Positions 49,900-57,822 of a stretch of 64,000 bases of DNA are shown here, piece by piece (the first letter of the stretch is position 1; each line of letters begins with the position of its first letter). The notes below the pieces were generated by a model, which saw nothing but the letters and a program-made list of their open reading frames with translations, was not told the DNA's origin and searched no databases. The translations under genes and the position numbers were made by a program. This DNA comes from Streptomyces xiamenensis (GTDB taxonomy: Bacteria; Actinomycetota; Actinomycetes; Streptomycetales; Streptomycetaceae), in NCBI RefSeq assembly GCF_000993785.3, contig NZ_CP009922.3, forward strand, positions 3,100,001 through 3,164,000. Reading direction: 5' to 3'.

Positions 49900-51411
49900 T
49901 CAGCCGGCGGTGCGCGTGGCGGTACGGGCCAGGTCCTCCCCGCCCCCGGCGCTCTCCTGCGCCGCGTCGGCCTCCAGGGCCGCGCCCCGCGGTCGCGCCC
50001 CCGGGATGAACACGGCGATCAGCGCGGCCAGCAGCGCCGCCCCGCACGCGATGGCGAAGCCGGTGCGGAACCCGGTCAGCGAGGGCACCTCGACTCCGCC
50101 GAAGGTGAGGGTGCTGTTCGCCAGCACCACGCCGATCGCGGCCCCCGCGGTGCTGGTGCCGATCGAGCGCATCAGGCTGTTCAGGCCGTTGGCGGAGGCG
50201 GTCTCCGAGACCGGGACGGCGCTCATGATCAGGGTGGGCATCGCCGCGTACGCGATGGCGATGCCGGAGGTGACCACGCAGGAGAAGACGATGACCTGCC
50301 ACACCTCGTCCATCATCACCAGGCCCAGCGCGTAACCGGCGGCGATGACGAGCGAGCCGAGGATGAGTGAGGTCTTGGGCCCCCGGGACTTGGTGATGAC
50401 GGCCGACAGCGGCGAGAAGAGCATCATCATCAGCCCGCCGGGGGCCATCGCCAGTCCCGCCGCGAGCATGGTCTGGCCGAGCCCGTACCCGGTCTCCCGC
50501 GGCAGCTGGAGCAGCTGCGGCGCGATCAGCGACATCGAGTACATGGCGAACCCGATGACCAGCGCGGCGAGGTTGGTGAACAGCACCTGCGGCTTGGCGG
50601 TGGTGCGCAGGTCCACCAGCGGGTCGGGCGTGCGCAGCTCGTACCAGCCCCAGACGAGCAGCACGAGCACGCCGGCGGCGAAGACACCCAGGGTGCTGCC
50701 GCTGCTCCAGCCCCAGTCGGCGCCCTTGGACAGCGCGAGCAGCAGGCAGACCAGGCCGATGCCGATGCCGATCGAACCGGCGAAGTCGAAGCGTCCGGGG
50801 GACCGTACCGGCGACTCGGGTACGTAGCGGGCGATCAGGACGAGGGCCAGCGCGGCGAGCGCGGCGGAGGCGTGGAACAGCACGTGCCAGTCGAAGTTCT
50901 GGGCCACCAGGGCGGCGGCGGGCAGTCCGAGCGCGCCGCCGATGCCCAGGGAGGCGCTCATCAGCGCCATCGAGGAGGCGACCCGCTCGGGCGGCATGAC
51001 GTCGCGCATGACGCCGATGCCCAGCGGGATGAGGCCCATGCCGAAGCCCTGGAGGGCCCGTCCGGCGATCATCGGGAGGACCGAGTCGGACAGCGCGCAC
51101 ACCAGCGATCCGGCGATCAGCAGGCCGAGGTTGACGAAGATGATCCGGCGCTTGCCGAACATGTCGCCGAGCCGGCTGGTGGTGGGCATGGCGACGGCGG
51201 CGGCCAGGAGGGTGGCGGTGACCACCCAGGAGGCGTTGGCGGCGGTGGTGTCGAGCAGGACGGGCAGCTGGACGAGCAGCGGGATCACCAGGGTCTGCAT
51301 CAGCGCGGTGACGATGCCGGAGAAGGCGAGGATCACGACGATGACGTTGGCCGACCCCTTGGCGACGGGGGTGGGTGGCGCGGTGGGTGGTGGCGCGGTG
51401 GAGCTGGGCAT
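49900..51411 (-). CDS. MFS drug exporter, 14-segment (DHA2) type
   Basis: 503 residues, about 14 membrane segments. WVVTATLLAAAVAMPTTSRLGDMFGKRRIIFV is the classic loop 2-3 motif (G-x3-D-x-x-G-R/K-R), and ALQGFGMGLIPLGIGVMRD is motif C-like. Probably a proton-driven drug exporter. ATG at 51411. Divergent from a MarR-family gene across about 180 bases that hold a partly palindromic TGCAT-rich site, so likely substrate-induced. Confidence 0.88.
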   Translation of the reverse strand: MPSSTAPPPTAPPTPVAKGSANVIVVILAFSGIVTALMQTLVIPLLVQLPVLLDTTAANASWVVTATLLAAAVAMPTTSRLGDMFGKRRIIFVNLGLLIAGSLVCALSDSVLPMIAGRALQGFGMGLIPLGIGVMRDVMPPERVASSMALMSASLGIGGALGLPAAALVAQNFDWHVLFHASAALAALALVLIARYVPESPVRSPGRFDFAGSIGIGIGLVCLLLALSKGADWGWSSGSTLGVFAAGVLVLLVWGWYELRTPDPLVDLRTTAKPQVLFTNLAALVIGFAMYSMSLIAPQLLQLPRETGYGLGQTMLAAGLAMAPGGLMMMLFSPLSAVITKSRGPKTSLILGSLVIAAGYALGLVMMDEVWQVIVFSCVVTSGIAIAYAAMPTLIMSAVPVSETASANGLNSLMRSIGTSTAGAAIGVVLANSTLTFGGVEVPSLTGFRTGFAIACGAALLAALIAVFIPGARPRGAALEADAAQESAGGGEDLARTATRTAG

Positions 51412-51493
51412 GGGAAGGCGGCCTCCGGGCGGAGTGTGCGGGGGAGGAAGGGAAGGGCGACGGGAGCGGCGGGGCGGGGCTCACGACCCCTTC

Positions 51494-51524
51494 ATGCAGC
51501 ATACATACGATGTGCATCATGCAT
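51494..51524. promoter_or_regulatory. Candidate operator between MFS exporter and MarR genes
   Basis: A 31-base AT-rich element beginning ATGCAGCATACAT and ending CATCATGCAT; 10 of 15 positions are symmetric about base 51509, with perfect outer ATGCA/TGCAT arms. It lies in the short shared promoter region, about 80 bases from the exporter start and 70 from the regulator start. Confidence 0.5.
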
Positions 51525-51592
51525 ATTTCGTTCGGGTGTGGAACGCTCGGTCTTGGGGTTTTCTTGAGGATCCGACCCAGGAGGTAACCGAG

Positions 51593-52102
51593 GTGGCCCA
51601 GTCGCGGGAACGGTTCGAGGGGCTGCAGCGTGAACTGCTGCTTCTGACCCGGTACGAGTTGTCCAGCCGGCAGCGCGACGGCGGCGCCGCCCTGGAGCGT
51701 TCGGCCCATCTGCTGCTCACCCGGCTCGCCGCCCAGGGCCCCATGACCATCGCCGAACTCGCCCAGGCCTTCGCCCTGGACACCTCCACCATCAACCGGC
51801 AGACCGCCGCCCTGCTCCGGGAAGGACTGGCCCGCCGGGTGCCCGACCCCGACGGCGGGATGGCCCGCCGCCTCCAGATGACCGAGGAGGGCGCGCGCCG
51901 GCTCGCGGACCGCGAACAGCGCAGCAGGGAGGGCCTGGCCGCGGTGCTCGCCGCATGGGACCCGGAGGACGTACAGGCCCTGGAGGAGTCGCTCACCCGC
52001 TTCAACCAGAGCATCGAGGCCCGTACCGGACGCAGCTGGCCGCGCCCGGCGGGAGGTGGGCCCGCCGGACCGGACGGGACCCCGGAGAACGCCGCCGGCT
52101 GA
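51593..52102 (+). CDS. MarR-family regulator
   Basis: 169 residues. Helical N-terminus, winged helix SAHLLLTRLAAQGPMTIAELAQAFALDTSTINRQTAALLREGLARRV with the wing DPDGGMARRLQMTEEG, then a long dimerisation helix. Probably represses the divergent MFS exporter and itself. GTG at 51593 is eight bases after AGGAGG (51579-51584), which decides the start. C-terminus is Pro/Gly-rich. Confidence 0.87.
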   Translation: MAQSRERFEGLQRELLLLTRYELSSRQRDGGAALERSAHLLLTRLAAQGPMTIAELAQAFALDTSTINRQTAALLREGLARRVPDPDGGMARRLQMTEEGARRLADREQRSREGLAAVLAAWDPEDVQALEESLTRFNQSIEARTGRSWPRPAGGGPAGPDGTPENAAG

Positions 52103-52122
52103 ACCCGCCCGGCCCGGTCCGC

Positions 52123-52239
52123 CTACCGGTCGCGCTCCTCGGCCTCGCGCCGCGCGTCCTCCGCCCGGAAACCGCGCCAGGCGATCCAGGCCACCGTCCC
52201 GATGGAGATCGCGAAAACGATCAGGGTGGCAGTCGTCAT
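52123..52239 (-). CDS. Small single-pass membrane protein (38 residues)
   Basis: Minus-strand frame from ATG 52239 to TAG 52123: a membrane segment TLIVFAISIGTVAWIAWRGF followed by a highly charged tail rich in Arg, Glu and Asp. AAGGGA lies about 12 bases upstream. It starts 61 bases after the response-regulator gene on the same strand, so it is probably the last gene of the ABC/two-component operon. Charge distribution fits an N-out, C-in topology. Size and position suggest a regulatory peptide for one of the membrane proteins of the operon, but this is inference. Confidence 0.6.
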   Translation of the reverse strand: MTTATLIVFAISIGTVAWIAWRGFRAEDARREAEERDR

Positions 52240-52300
52240 GGTGCGGCGATCCCTTCGGTGGTGCGGGGGCGGGGCTCGGTCGGTACGGGTGGACGCGCGG

Positions 52301-52906
52301 TCACAGCCAGCCGCGTTCCCGCGCCAGCCGTACGGCCGTGTGCCGGTTCTCGGCGTGCAGCTTGGCCGCCGCCGAGGAGAGGTAATTGCGTACGGTGCCC
52401 GGGGCCAGCGCCGCCCGTTCGGCGATCTCGCTGACCGGCGCCCCGTCGGCCGCCAGCTCCAGCAGCTCCGTCTCCCGGGCGGTCAGCGGCGAATCGCCCG
52501 CGCTGATGGCGTCCGCCGCCAGCTCCGGGTCAATGTAACGGACGCCGCCGTGCACCGTTCGGATGATTTCCGCCAGCCGCTGCGCCGACACCGTCTTCGG
52601 CAGGAACCCGCGCACCCCGGCGGACAGCGCCCGCTTCAGATGCCCGGGCCTGCCGTGCCCCGTCACGATCATGGTGGTGCACCGCGGCAGTTCCGTCCGC
52701 AGCCTGGCCGCCACCGTCACCCCGTCCGCACCCGGCATCTGGAGGTCGAGCACCGCCACATCCGGCCGGTGCGCCGCCGCCATGGCCAGCGCCTCGGGAC
52801 CCGAGGCGGCCTCGGCGACCACGACGAGGTCGTCCTCCAGCGAGAGCAGCGCGGCCAGCGCGCCGCGGATCAGATGCTCGTCGTCCGCCAGCAGCACCCT
52901 GATCAC
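52301..52906 (-). CDS. NarL/FixJ-family response regulator
   Basis: 201 residues. Receiver domain with acidic DDE at 8-10, phospho-acceptor D54 in VLDLQMPG and conserved Thr/Lys in the C-terminal half (PKTVSAQ), then a LuxR-type helix-turn-helix (LTARETELLELAADGAPVSEIAERAALAPGTVRNYLSSAAAKL). Partner of the histidine kinase encoded immediately upstream with a four-base overlap (ATGA). Likely controls the upstream ABC transporter genes. Confidence 0.93.
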   Translation of the reverse strand: MIRVLLADDEHLIRGALAALLSLEDDLVVVAEAASGPEALAMAAAHRPDVAVLDLQMPGADGVTVAARLRTELPRCTTMIVTGHGRPGHLKRALSAGVRGFLPKTVSAQRLAEIIRTVHGGVRYIDPELAADAISAGDSPLTARETELLELAADGAPVSEIAERAALAPGTVRNYLSSAAAKLHAENRHTAVRLARERGWL

Positions 52907-54372
52907 GCGCCCACCTCCCGGTCACCCGCAGGGCCCGGCAGCAGTGCCCCGTCCGGCGGCCCGGCCTCCCGCTCCCCGGTGTGCGGCACGGCCGCCCCCG
53001 GCTCCTCGCGCCCCGCCGCGTCCGTCGCCGCGCCCGCCACCGCGCCCGTCCGCGTCCGGGCCGCGGCACCCGCCGGGGAGGGCACCGGCACCGTCGCCGT
53101 GAGCCGGAACGAACCGCCCTTCCCGGCCCCGCCCCCAGCCCCGGCGGCACCGGACCCCGCGACCCCGCCCCCGTACGGTTCCGCCGTCAGCGTCCCGCCC
53201 AGCGCACCCAGCCGGCCGCGCAGGCCCCGCAGCCCCGTACCGTCCGATCCACCGGGCGCCGCGCCCGCGCCCCGCACCCCGTCGTTCTCCATCTCCAGCA
53301 CCGCCACGATCCCGCCCCGCGCCGGCGGCCGCAGCCGGATCACGCACACCGCCGCGTCCGCGTGCCGCAGCACGTTCGTGGTGCCCTCCCGCACCACCCA
53401 CCCCAGCGCCGACTGCACGGCCACCGGCAGCTCCGTACTGCCCCCGTCCTCGATCCGGCAGCGGATCCCGGCCGCCTCCAGCACACCGCGCGCCCCCGCC
53501 AGCTCCGCCTGGAGATCCGCCTCCCGGTAGCCGCGCACGACCTCACGCATCTCCTGCTGCGACTCCCGCGCGATCCGCTGGACCTCCGTCATCTGCTCCA
53601 CCGCCGCCGGCGACCCGCGCCGCGCCAGCTGCGCCGCCAGCTCGCTCTTGAGCGCGATCACCGACAGGTTCCGCCCCAGGACGTCGTGCATGTCCCGGCC
53701 GAACCGCAGCCGTTCCTCCGCGACCGCCAGCCGGGCCTCCGTCTCCCGAGCCGCGTCCAGCTTGTTCACCACCCGCAGCGTCCACGCCGTCACCCGGCAG
53801 GTGAAGGCCATCAGCACCGACAGCCCTCCCGACATGACCGCCAGCACCAGCGTCAGCTGCGTCGCCATCCCCGCCGCCGTGCCGCCGACGACCATCGCGC
53901 CCACCAGCACACCCAGACCCGCCCACAGCTGCCGCTGCGACAGCAGCAGCGAAGGACCGGAGATACCGAACGCCCACAGCGAGACCAGGGCGCCCACCGT
54001 CGTCTCCGGCGCCTGCCCCGCCGCCACCGACACGAACACCAGGGCCACGATCAGCACCGTCACCACCGCGTGCGCGGCCAGCAGCCGCCCCGGCCACACG
54101 ACGCCGCGCCCCTCGGCCAGGTACCAGCGCAGCCCGACCCGGGTGAGCTGGATGTTGCACAGGCCGTGCAGCAGGATCAGCACCCCGGTCCCGACCGCCG
54201 ACAGCGGATGGCTGTTCGCGATCCACTGCGGCATGTTCAGCGGCACCGCGACCAGCTCCACCCCCGCGAAGGTGTACAGCGTGTACCGCGTGTAGTGATG
54301 CACCCGAGCCCGCTGGCTGCTGCCGATCAGCCGGTCCACCCAGCCGCCGCCACCCGGTGCCGCCGTCCCCAT
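52903..54372 (-). CDS. Sensor histidine kinase (NarL-type, HisKA_3)
   Basis: 489 residues. Five or six membrane segments (about 30-205) form the sensor, followed by the dimerisation helix with phospho-acceptor H229 in GRDMHDVLGRNLSVIALKSELAAQL, and an ATPase domain (VVREGTTNVLRHADAAVCVI, GLRGLRGRL). A 90-residue Ala/Gly-rich C-terminal tail is unusual. Phosphorylates the response regulator whose gene overlaps its end. Start at ATG 54372. Confidence 0.9.
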   Translation of the reverse strand: MGTAAPGGGGWVDRLIGSSQRARVHHYTRYTLYTFAGVELVAVPLNMPQWIANSHPLSAVGTGVLILLHGLCNIQLTRVGLRWYLAEGRGVVWPGRLLAAHAVVTVLIVALVFVSVAAGQAPETTVGALVSLWAFGISGPSLLLSQRQLWAGLGVLVGAMVVGGTAAGMATQLTLVLAVMSGGLSVLMAFTCRVTAWTLRVVNKLDAARETEARLAVAEERLRFGRDMHDVLGRNLSVIALKSELAAQLARRGSPAAVEQMTEVQRIARESQQEMREVVRGYREADLQAELAGARGVLEAAGIRCRIEDGGSTELPVAVQSALGWVVREGTTNVLRHADAAVCVIRLRPPARGGIVAVLEMENDGVRGAGAAPGGSDGTGLRGLRGRLGALGGTLTAEPYGGGVAGSGAAGAGGGAGKGGSFRLTATVPVPSPAGAAARTRTGAVAGAATDAAGREEPGAAVPHTGEREAGPPDGALLPGPAGDREVGA

Positions 54373-54391
54373 GCCGCTTCTCACATCCCTC

Positions 54392-55309
54392 TCACTGCCG
54401 CGGATCCCAGCGGAACCACCGCCGTACAGCAAACACCGACAGACCGGTCCACACCACCGCCAGCACCAGCGCCAGACGGATCTCGCCGCCCGTCATCCCG
54501 CCCAGCCAGCCACCGCGCACCAGCTCCACCACCGGCGTCATCGGCAGCGCCCGGAAGACATTGGCCACCCCGTCCGGCAACCCGTCCAGCGGGACGAAGA
54601 GCCCGGAGGCCACCGCCGACAGCATGAAGAACGGCAGGCTGGTGATCTGCGCGCTCTCCACGGTCTTGGTGAACGCCGCCGTGACCGCCGCCAGCGCCAC
54701 CATCATCACGATCCCGAGCAGCACCGCGACCACCAGCACCACCGGCTGGTCCGGCATCCCCACATCGAGGATCAGCGCCCCCGAGATCACCAGCAGGGCC
54801 ACCTGCGCCAGCGCCAGCGCCAGCGAGGGCAGCGCCGTACCGGTCAGGATCTCGGCGTCCGTCACCTCCCCGGTGCGCAGCCGCTTGAGCACCCGCTCCT
54901 CACGCCGCGCCACATACGCCGTGATGGGGTTGAAGTACGCCACCAGCAGCAGGACGAACCCGATGCCGGCGGTCAGCACCATCTCCCCGACACCCAGGCT
55001 GGTCCCCGTCGACTCCAGGTTGCCGGCCGAGACGTACGACACCAGCACCATGCCGACCGGCATCGCCAGGCTCATGAACAGCGCCGTGCGGTTGCGCAGC
55101 AGCAGCGTCAGCTCGGCACGCCCCAGCGAGCCCATCCGCCGCAGCGACGCCCTGCTGGGCATCCCCATCAGCAGCCGCCACGTCTGCGTGCTCATCCCCG
55201 CGTGCCGTTCGCCGCCACCGCCACCGCCGTGCGGCACGTGCCGCACCCCGGTGTGCGTCGCGGTGTCCGTCCCGCCCCGCGCGTCCTCGGTCCCCGTGCG
55301 CTGCTTCAT
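54392..55309 (-). CDS. ABC-2 type exporter permease
   Basis: 305 residues. A cytoplasmic leader with a GGGGGG run near residue 30 and then six membrane segments; RAELTLLLRNRTALFMSLAMPVGMVLV and LPMTPVVELVRGGWLGG fit the ABC-2 permease family. Works with the ATPase encoded upstream; the ATG overlaps that gene's stop by four bases. Followed by the kinase/regulator pair, the familiar arrangement of antibiotic- or envelope-stress-sensing exporters. Confidence 0.88.
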   Translation of the reverse strand: MKQRTGTEDARGGTDTATHTGVRHVPHGGGGGGERHAGMSTQTWRLLMGMPSRASLRRMGSLGRAELTLLLRNRTALFMSLAMPVGMVLVSYVSAGNLESTGTSLGVGEMVLTAGIGFVLLLVAYFNPITAYVARREERVLKRLRTGEVTDAEILTGTALPSLALALAQVALLVISGALILDVGMPDQPVVLVVAVLLGIVMMVALAAVTAAFTKTVESAQITSLPFFMLSAVASGLFVPLDGLPDGVANVFRALPMTPVVELVRGGWLGGMTGGEIRLALVLAVVWTGLSVFAVRRWFRWDPRQ

Positions 55310-56232
55310 GCTCCCGCCACCTCCAGAAAGACTTCCTCCAGCGAGGCCGAGCGGGCGTCCAGATCCACCAGCTCCACCTCCGCGTCCCGCGCCCACAGCA
55401 GCACCTCGGTCAGCGCCCGCTGCAACTGGCGGGTACGGATCTCCACCCGCTGCCCGTCCGCCGCGGCCGGCACCGTCAGCGGCAGCCGCTCGGGCCCCAC
55501 GCCCGGCGGCAGCGTGAACCGGATCCGGGCCGGCTGGGCCTCCAGGACCTCCCCGGTGGTTCCCGACACGACGATCCGTCCCTCCCGCATGATCGCCAGC
55601 CGGTCGGCGAGCACCTCCGCCTCCTCCAGGTAGTGCGTGGTCAGCAGCACCGTGGTCCCCGCGTCGCGCAGCTCGCTCACCAGCTGCCAGGTGCGCTGCC
55701 GCGCCTCCGGGTCCAGACCGGTGGTCGGCTCGTCGAGGAACAGCAGCGCGGGCCGCCCCATCAGCGCCATCGCCAGGTCCAGCCGCCGCCGTTCACCGCC
55801 GGACAGCTGCTTCACGCGGACATCCGCCCGGTCCGTGAGCCCCACCAGCTCCAGCGCCTCGGGCACCGGACGCGCCCCGGTGACGCAGCCGGCCCACATC
55901 CGCGCCGTCTCGGTCACCGTCAGATCGGCCGGGAACCCGCCCTCCTGGAGCATCATCCCGATGTACGGGCGCACCCGGGCCCGCTGCCGGTACGGGTCGT
56001 GCCCGAAGACCCGCACCTCGCCGCCGGTCGCCGGGGCGAGCCCCTCCAGCAGCTCCACGGTGGAGGTCTTGCCCGCGCCGTTGGTGCCCAGCAGCGCGTA
56101 CAGCTCCCCCCGCCGCACCTCGAAGTCCATCCCCCGCACGGCCTCGAAGCCGTCGGGCCCCTCCGGACCGTAGCGGCGGCGCAGTCCGCGCGCCTCGATC
56201 ACCGTCGTCCCCCACGCATCACCCTTGGTCAT
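55306..56232 (-). CDS. ABC exporter ATPase
   Basis: 308 residues. Walker A GTNGAGKTS, signature LSGGERRRLDLAMAL, Walker B LLFLDEPTTGLDP, switch His in LLTTHYLEEAE, and a C-terminal domain of the drug-export type. First gene of the operon ATPase-permease-kinase-regulator-small membrane protein. ATG at 56232; upstream is the tRNA terminator region. Confidence 0.92.
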   Translation of the reverse strand: MTKGDAWGTTVIEARGLRRRYGPEGPDGFEAVRGMDFEVRRGELYALLGTNGAGKTSTVELLEGLAPATGGEVRVFGHDPYRQRARVRPYIGMMLQEGGFPADLTVTETARMWAGCVTGARPVPEALELVGLTDRADVRVKQLSGGERRRLDLAMALMGRPALLFLDEPTTGLDPEARQRTWQLVSELRDAGTTVLLTTHYLEEAEVLADRLAIMREGRIVVSGTTGEVLEAQPARIRFTLPPGVGPERLPLTVPAAADGQRVEIRTRQLQRALTEVLLWARDAEVELVDLDARSASLEEVFLEVAGA

Positions 56233-56334
56233 GCCTCAAGGGTTCCGCCGCCGGGGCCCGGGTCCCACTGCCGACTGTCATGGATCCGTATGACGAATGT
56301 CAGATCGGGCGGGGCACGTGCGCCCCACAACGCC

Positions 56335-56366
56335 GAAGGGCCCGGTCTGTTGAGACCGGGCCCTTC
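56335..56366 (-). terminator. Terminator after tRNA-Gly(GCC)
   Basis: GAAGGGCCCGGTCT (56335-56348) pairs perfectly with AGACCGGGCCCTTC (56353-56366), loop GTTG. It lies five bases past the 3' end of the minus-strand tRNA. Confidence 0.85.
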
Positions 56367-56371
56367 ATCTG

Positions 56372-56444
56372 AGCGGACGACGAGATTCGAACTCGCGACC
56401 CCAACCTTGGCAAGGTTGTGCTCTACCAGCTGAGCTACGTCCGC
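56372..56444 (-). tRNA. tRNA-Gly (anticodon GCC), canonical
   Basis: 73 bases, minus strand. Acceptor GCGGACG pairs with CGTCCGC, D-arm GTAGCTCAGCTGGTAGAGC with the usual GG in the loop, anticodon arm CAACC-TTGCCAA-GGTTG, T-loop TTCGAAT in a normal five-pair stem, discriminator T. CCA is not encoded. A fully regular glycine tRNA that serves as internal comparison for the next two. Confidence 0.95.
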
Positions 56445-56533
56445 CTGGTTGCCCCGCACGGGGCTTCCCGGGTGGTGCGGCACCTACTGTACCCGATCCC
56501 CGAGGGGGTCTTGTACCGAGTACGGAGATGCAG

Positions 56534-56605
56534 AGCGGGTGACAGGAATCGCACACTGCGCCTCCCCCTTGGAAAGGGGGCGTTCTACTACTGAACTACA
56601 CCCGC
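56534..56605 (-). tRNA. tRNA-Gly (anticodon UCC), copy A, with non-canonical T-arm and D-loop
   Basis: 72 bases. Acceptor GCGGGTG/CACCCGC, D-arm GTTC-AGTAGTA-GAAC lacking the GG pair of the D-loop, anticodon arm CCCCC-TTTCCAA-GGGGG. The T-arm does not have GTTCRA: it reads GCAGTGTGCGATTCCTGT, with GTGC where GTTC is universal and a stem that pairs poorly in the normal register. Copy B has the same features. Resembles the non-proteinogenic glycine tRNAs of staphylococcal cell-wall synthesis. CCA not encoded. Confidence 0.85.
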
Positions 56606-56654
56606 ATCTCCACCCGCTGGTGCGCATGACGGGCATACGCACCGGAGTGGATAG

Positions 56655-56726
56655 AGCGGGTGACAGGAATTGCACACTGCGCCTCCCTCTTGGAAAGAGG
56701 GTGTTCTACTACTGAACTACACCCGC
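56655..56726 (-). tRNA. tRNA-Gly (anticodon UCC), copy B, with non-canonical T-arm and D-loop
   Basis: 72 bases, 49 bases from copy A. Same acceptor, same D-loop AGTAGTA and same GTGC T-arm (loop TGCAATT against TGCGATT in copy A). The anticodon stem is CCCTC/GAGGG, differing from copy A by a compensated base pair, so both copies have been under selection as RNA. Base 26 is A here and G in copy A. Confidence 0.85.
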
Positions 56727-56740
56727 GCATCCGCCTCGTT

Positions 56741-56759
56741 CGGGGCTTTTCCGGCCCCG
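56741..56759 (-). terminator. Stem-loop between lsr2 and the tRNA genes
   Basis: CGGGGC (56741-56746) pairs with GCCCCG (56754-56759), loop TTTTCCG. It lies 68 bases past the lsr2 stop, on the way into the tRNA genes, so it may separate the two units. Confidence 0.5.
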
Positions 56760-56826
56760 CCCTTCGGCGTGATCCAGACTCTAGCCGATCACCCGGGGTC
56801 GTTGGCAAATCGGCCCAACGACCGGA

Positions 56827-57144
56827 TCAGTGCGCCTCGTTGAAGGCGTCGTAGACCTTGCGCGGGATGCGTCCGCGGGCCGGTACGTCGAAGCCGTTGG
56901 ACTCCGCCCAGGCGCGCACCGCGCGGGGGTCGGGAGCCACCGAGGTGTGGGTGAAGGTCCGGCCCGACTTGGCGCGCTTGCGGCCGGCCGTCACATAGGG
57001 GGCGAGGACGGTGCGGAGTTTCTCCGCGTTCTCCTCGCTGAGGTCGATCTCGTACGTCTTCCCGTCAAGCCCGAAAGCCACCGTTTCCGACGCTTCTCCG
57101 CCGTCGATGTCGTCGGAGAGGGTGACCACGACGCGCTGTGCCAC
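56827..57144 (-). CDS. lsr2: Lsr2-family nucleoid protein
   Basis: 105 residues. Lsr2 proteins bridge AT-rich DNA and silence acquired genes. The N-terminal dimerisation part (VVVTLSDDIDGGEASETVAFGLDGKTYEIDLSEENAEKLR) and the C-terminal DNA-binding part with the AT-groove motif RGR in VPARGRIPRKVYDAF are intact. GTG at 57144 follows GAAAGGA (57153-57159 on the minus strand). From position beside purS I believe this is the second paralogue (LsrL in S. coelicolor) rather than the main Lsr2; that is from memory of gene order. Confidence 0.92.
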   Translation of the reverse strand: MAQRVVVTLSDDIDGGEASETVAFGLDGKTYEIDLSEENAEKLRTVLAPYVTAGRKRAKSGRTFTHTSVAPDPRAVRAWAESNGFDVPARGRIPRKVYDAFNEAH

Positions 57145-57555
57145 GGATATCGGTCCTTTCGGCGGGTGCGTCCCCCGTGCCTGACGGCGACGACGGCGGC
57201 GACGGAGCCGGTCCTGGCCGGACCGCGCGCCGGTGTCGCGGGGACGTTCCCATGATCGGGAGCAAGGTGCTGTACTGCTGTACGGCGGTGCCGCGTTCGT
57301 TATTTGTACATCGGCCGGCTTTTTCTGCGAAGCGCGAAGTCCCGGCGAGTGGAAATTCGGCCGCACGTGTCATGCCGCAATGGGGACCTTACGGTTTTCT
57401 CGCCGCTTCTTGCAGGGGTTTCCGCCCCCGATACCTGAACGTGACCGATTCATGCCAGAGGCGGGGCCGTCCGGCGTCAGGTCTACCCGTGTAGATTTGT
57501 CCGACAGGTACGCTGATGGGCAGCAGCGTCAGCACCAATCCCACCGGGAGTACCT
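57145..57555. promoter_or_regulatory. Divergent lsr2/purS promoter region
   Basis: 411 bases with no supported gene. It is notably AT-richer from 57290 to 57400. A perfect inverted repeat TCTACCCGTGTAGA lies at 57482-57495, about 60 bases before purS, a possible operator. GGGAG at 57545-57549 is the purS ribosome site. Confidence 0.5.
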
Positions 57556-57822
57556 GTGGCCCGCGTCGTAGTCGACGTCATGCTCAAGCCGGAGATCCTC
57601 GACCCCCAGGGCCAGGCCGTGCAACGCGCGCTGCCCCGGCTCGGGTTCGCCGGAATCTCCGATGTCCGCCAGGGCAAGCGCTTCGAGCTGGAGGTGGACG
57701 GCCCCGTCGATGAGGCCGCCCTCGCCCGTATCCGCGAGCTCGCCGAGACCTTCCTCGCCAACACGGTGATCGAAGACTTCACCGTGCGCGTGGAAGAGAG
57801 CGCGGAAGAGGTCGCGCCGTGA
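57556..57822 (+). CDS. purS: Phosphoribosylformylglycinamidine synthase, PurS subunit
   Basis: 88 residues, normal size. PurS forms part of the three-protein FGAM synthase (PurS, PurQ, small PurL) that converts FGAR to [32 protein letters not shown] and GKRFELEV are the family pattern. GTG at 57556. Overlaps purQ by four bases. Confidence 0.95.
   Translation: MARVVVDVMLKPEILDPQGQAVQRALPRLGFAGISDVRQGKRFELEVDGPVDEAALARIRELAETFLANTVIEDFTVRVEESAEEVAP

Noticed and set aside
56229..56483. Minus-strand open frame encoding AQLVEHNLAKVGVASSN
   Set aside because: This is the well-known spurious translation of a tRNA gene; the bases are the tRNA-Gly(GCC).
56596..56808. Minus-strand open frame containing GCSSVVEHPLSK
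   Set aside because: Also a translated tRNA (copy B of tRNA-Gly UCC), not a protein.
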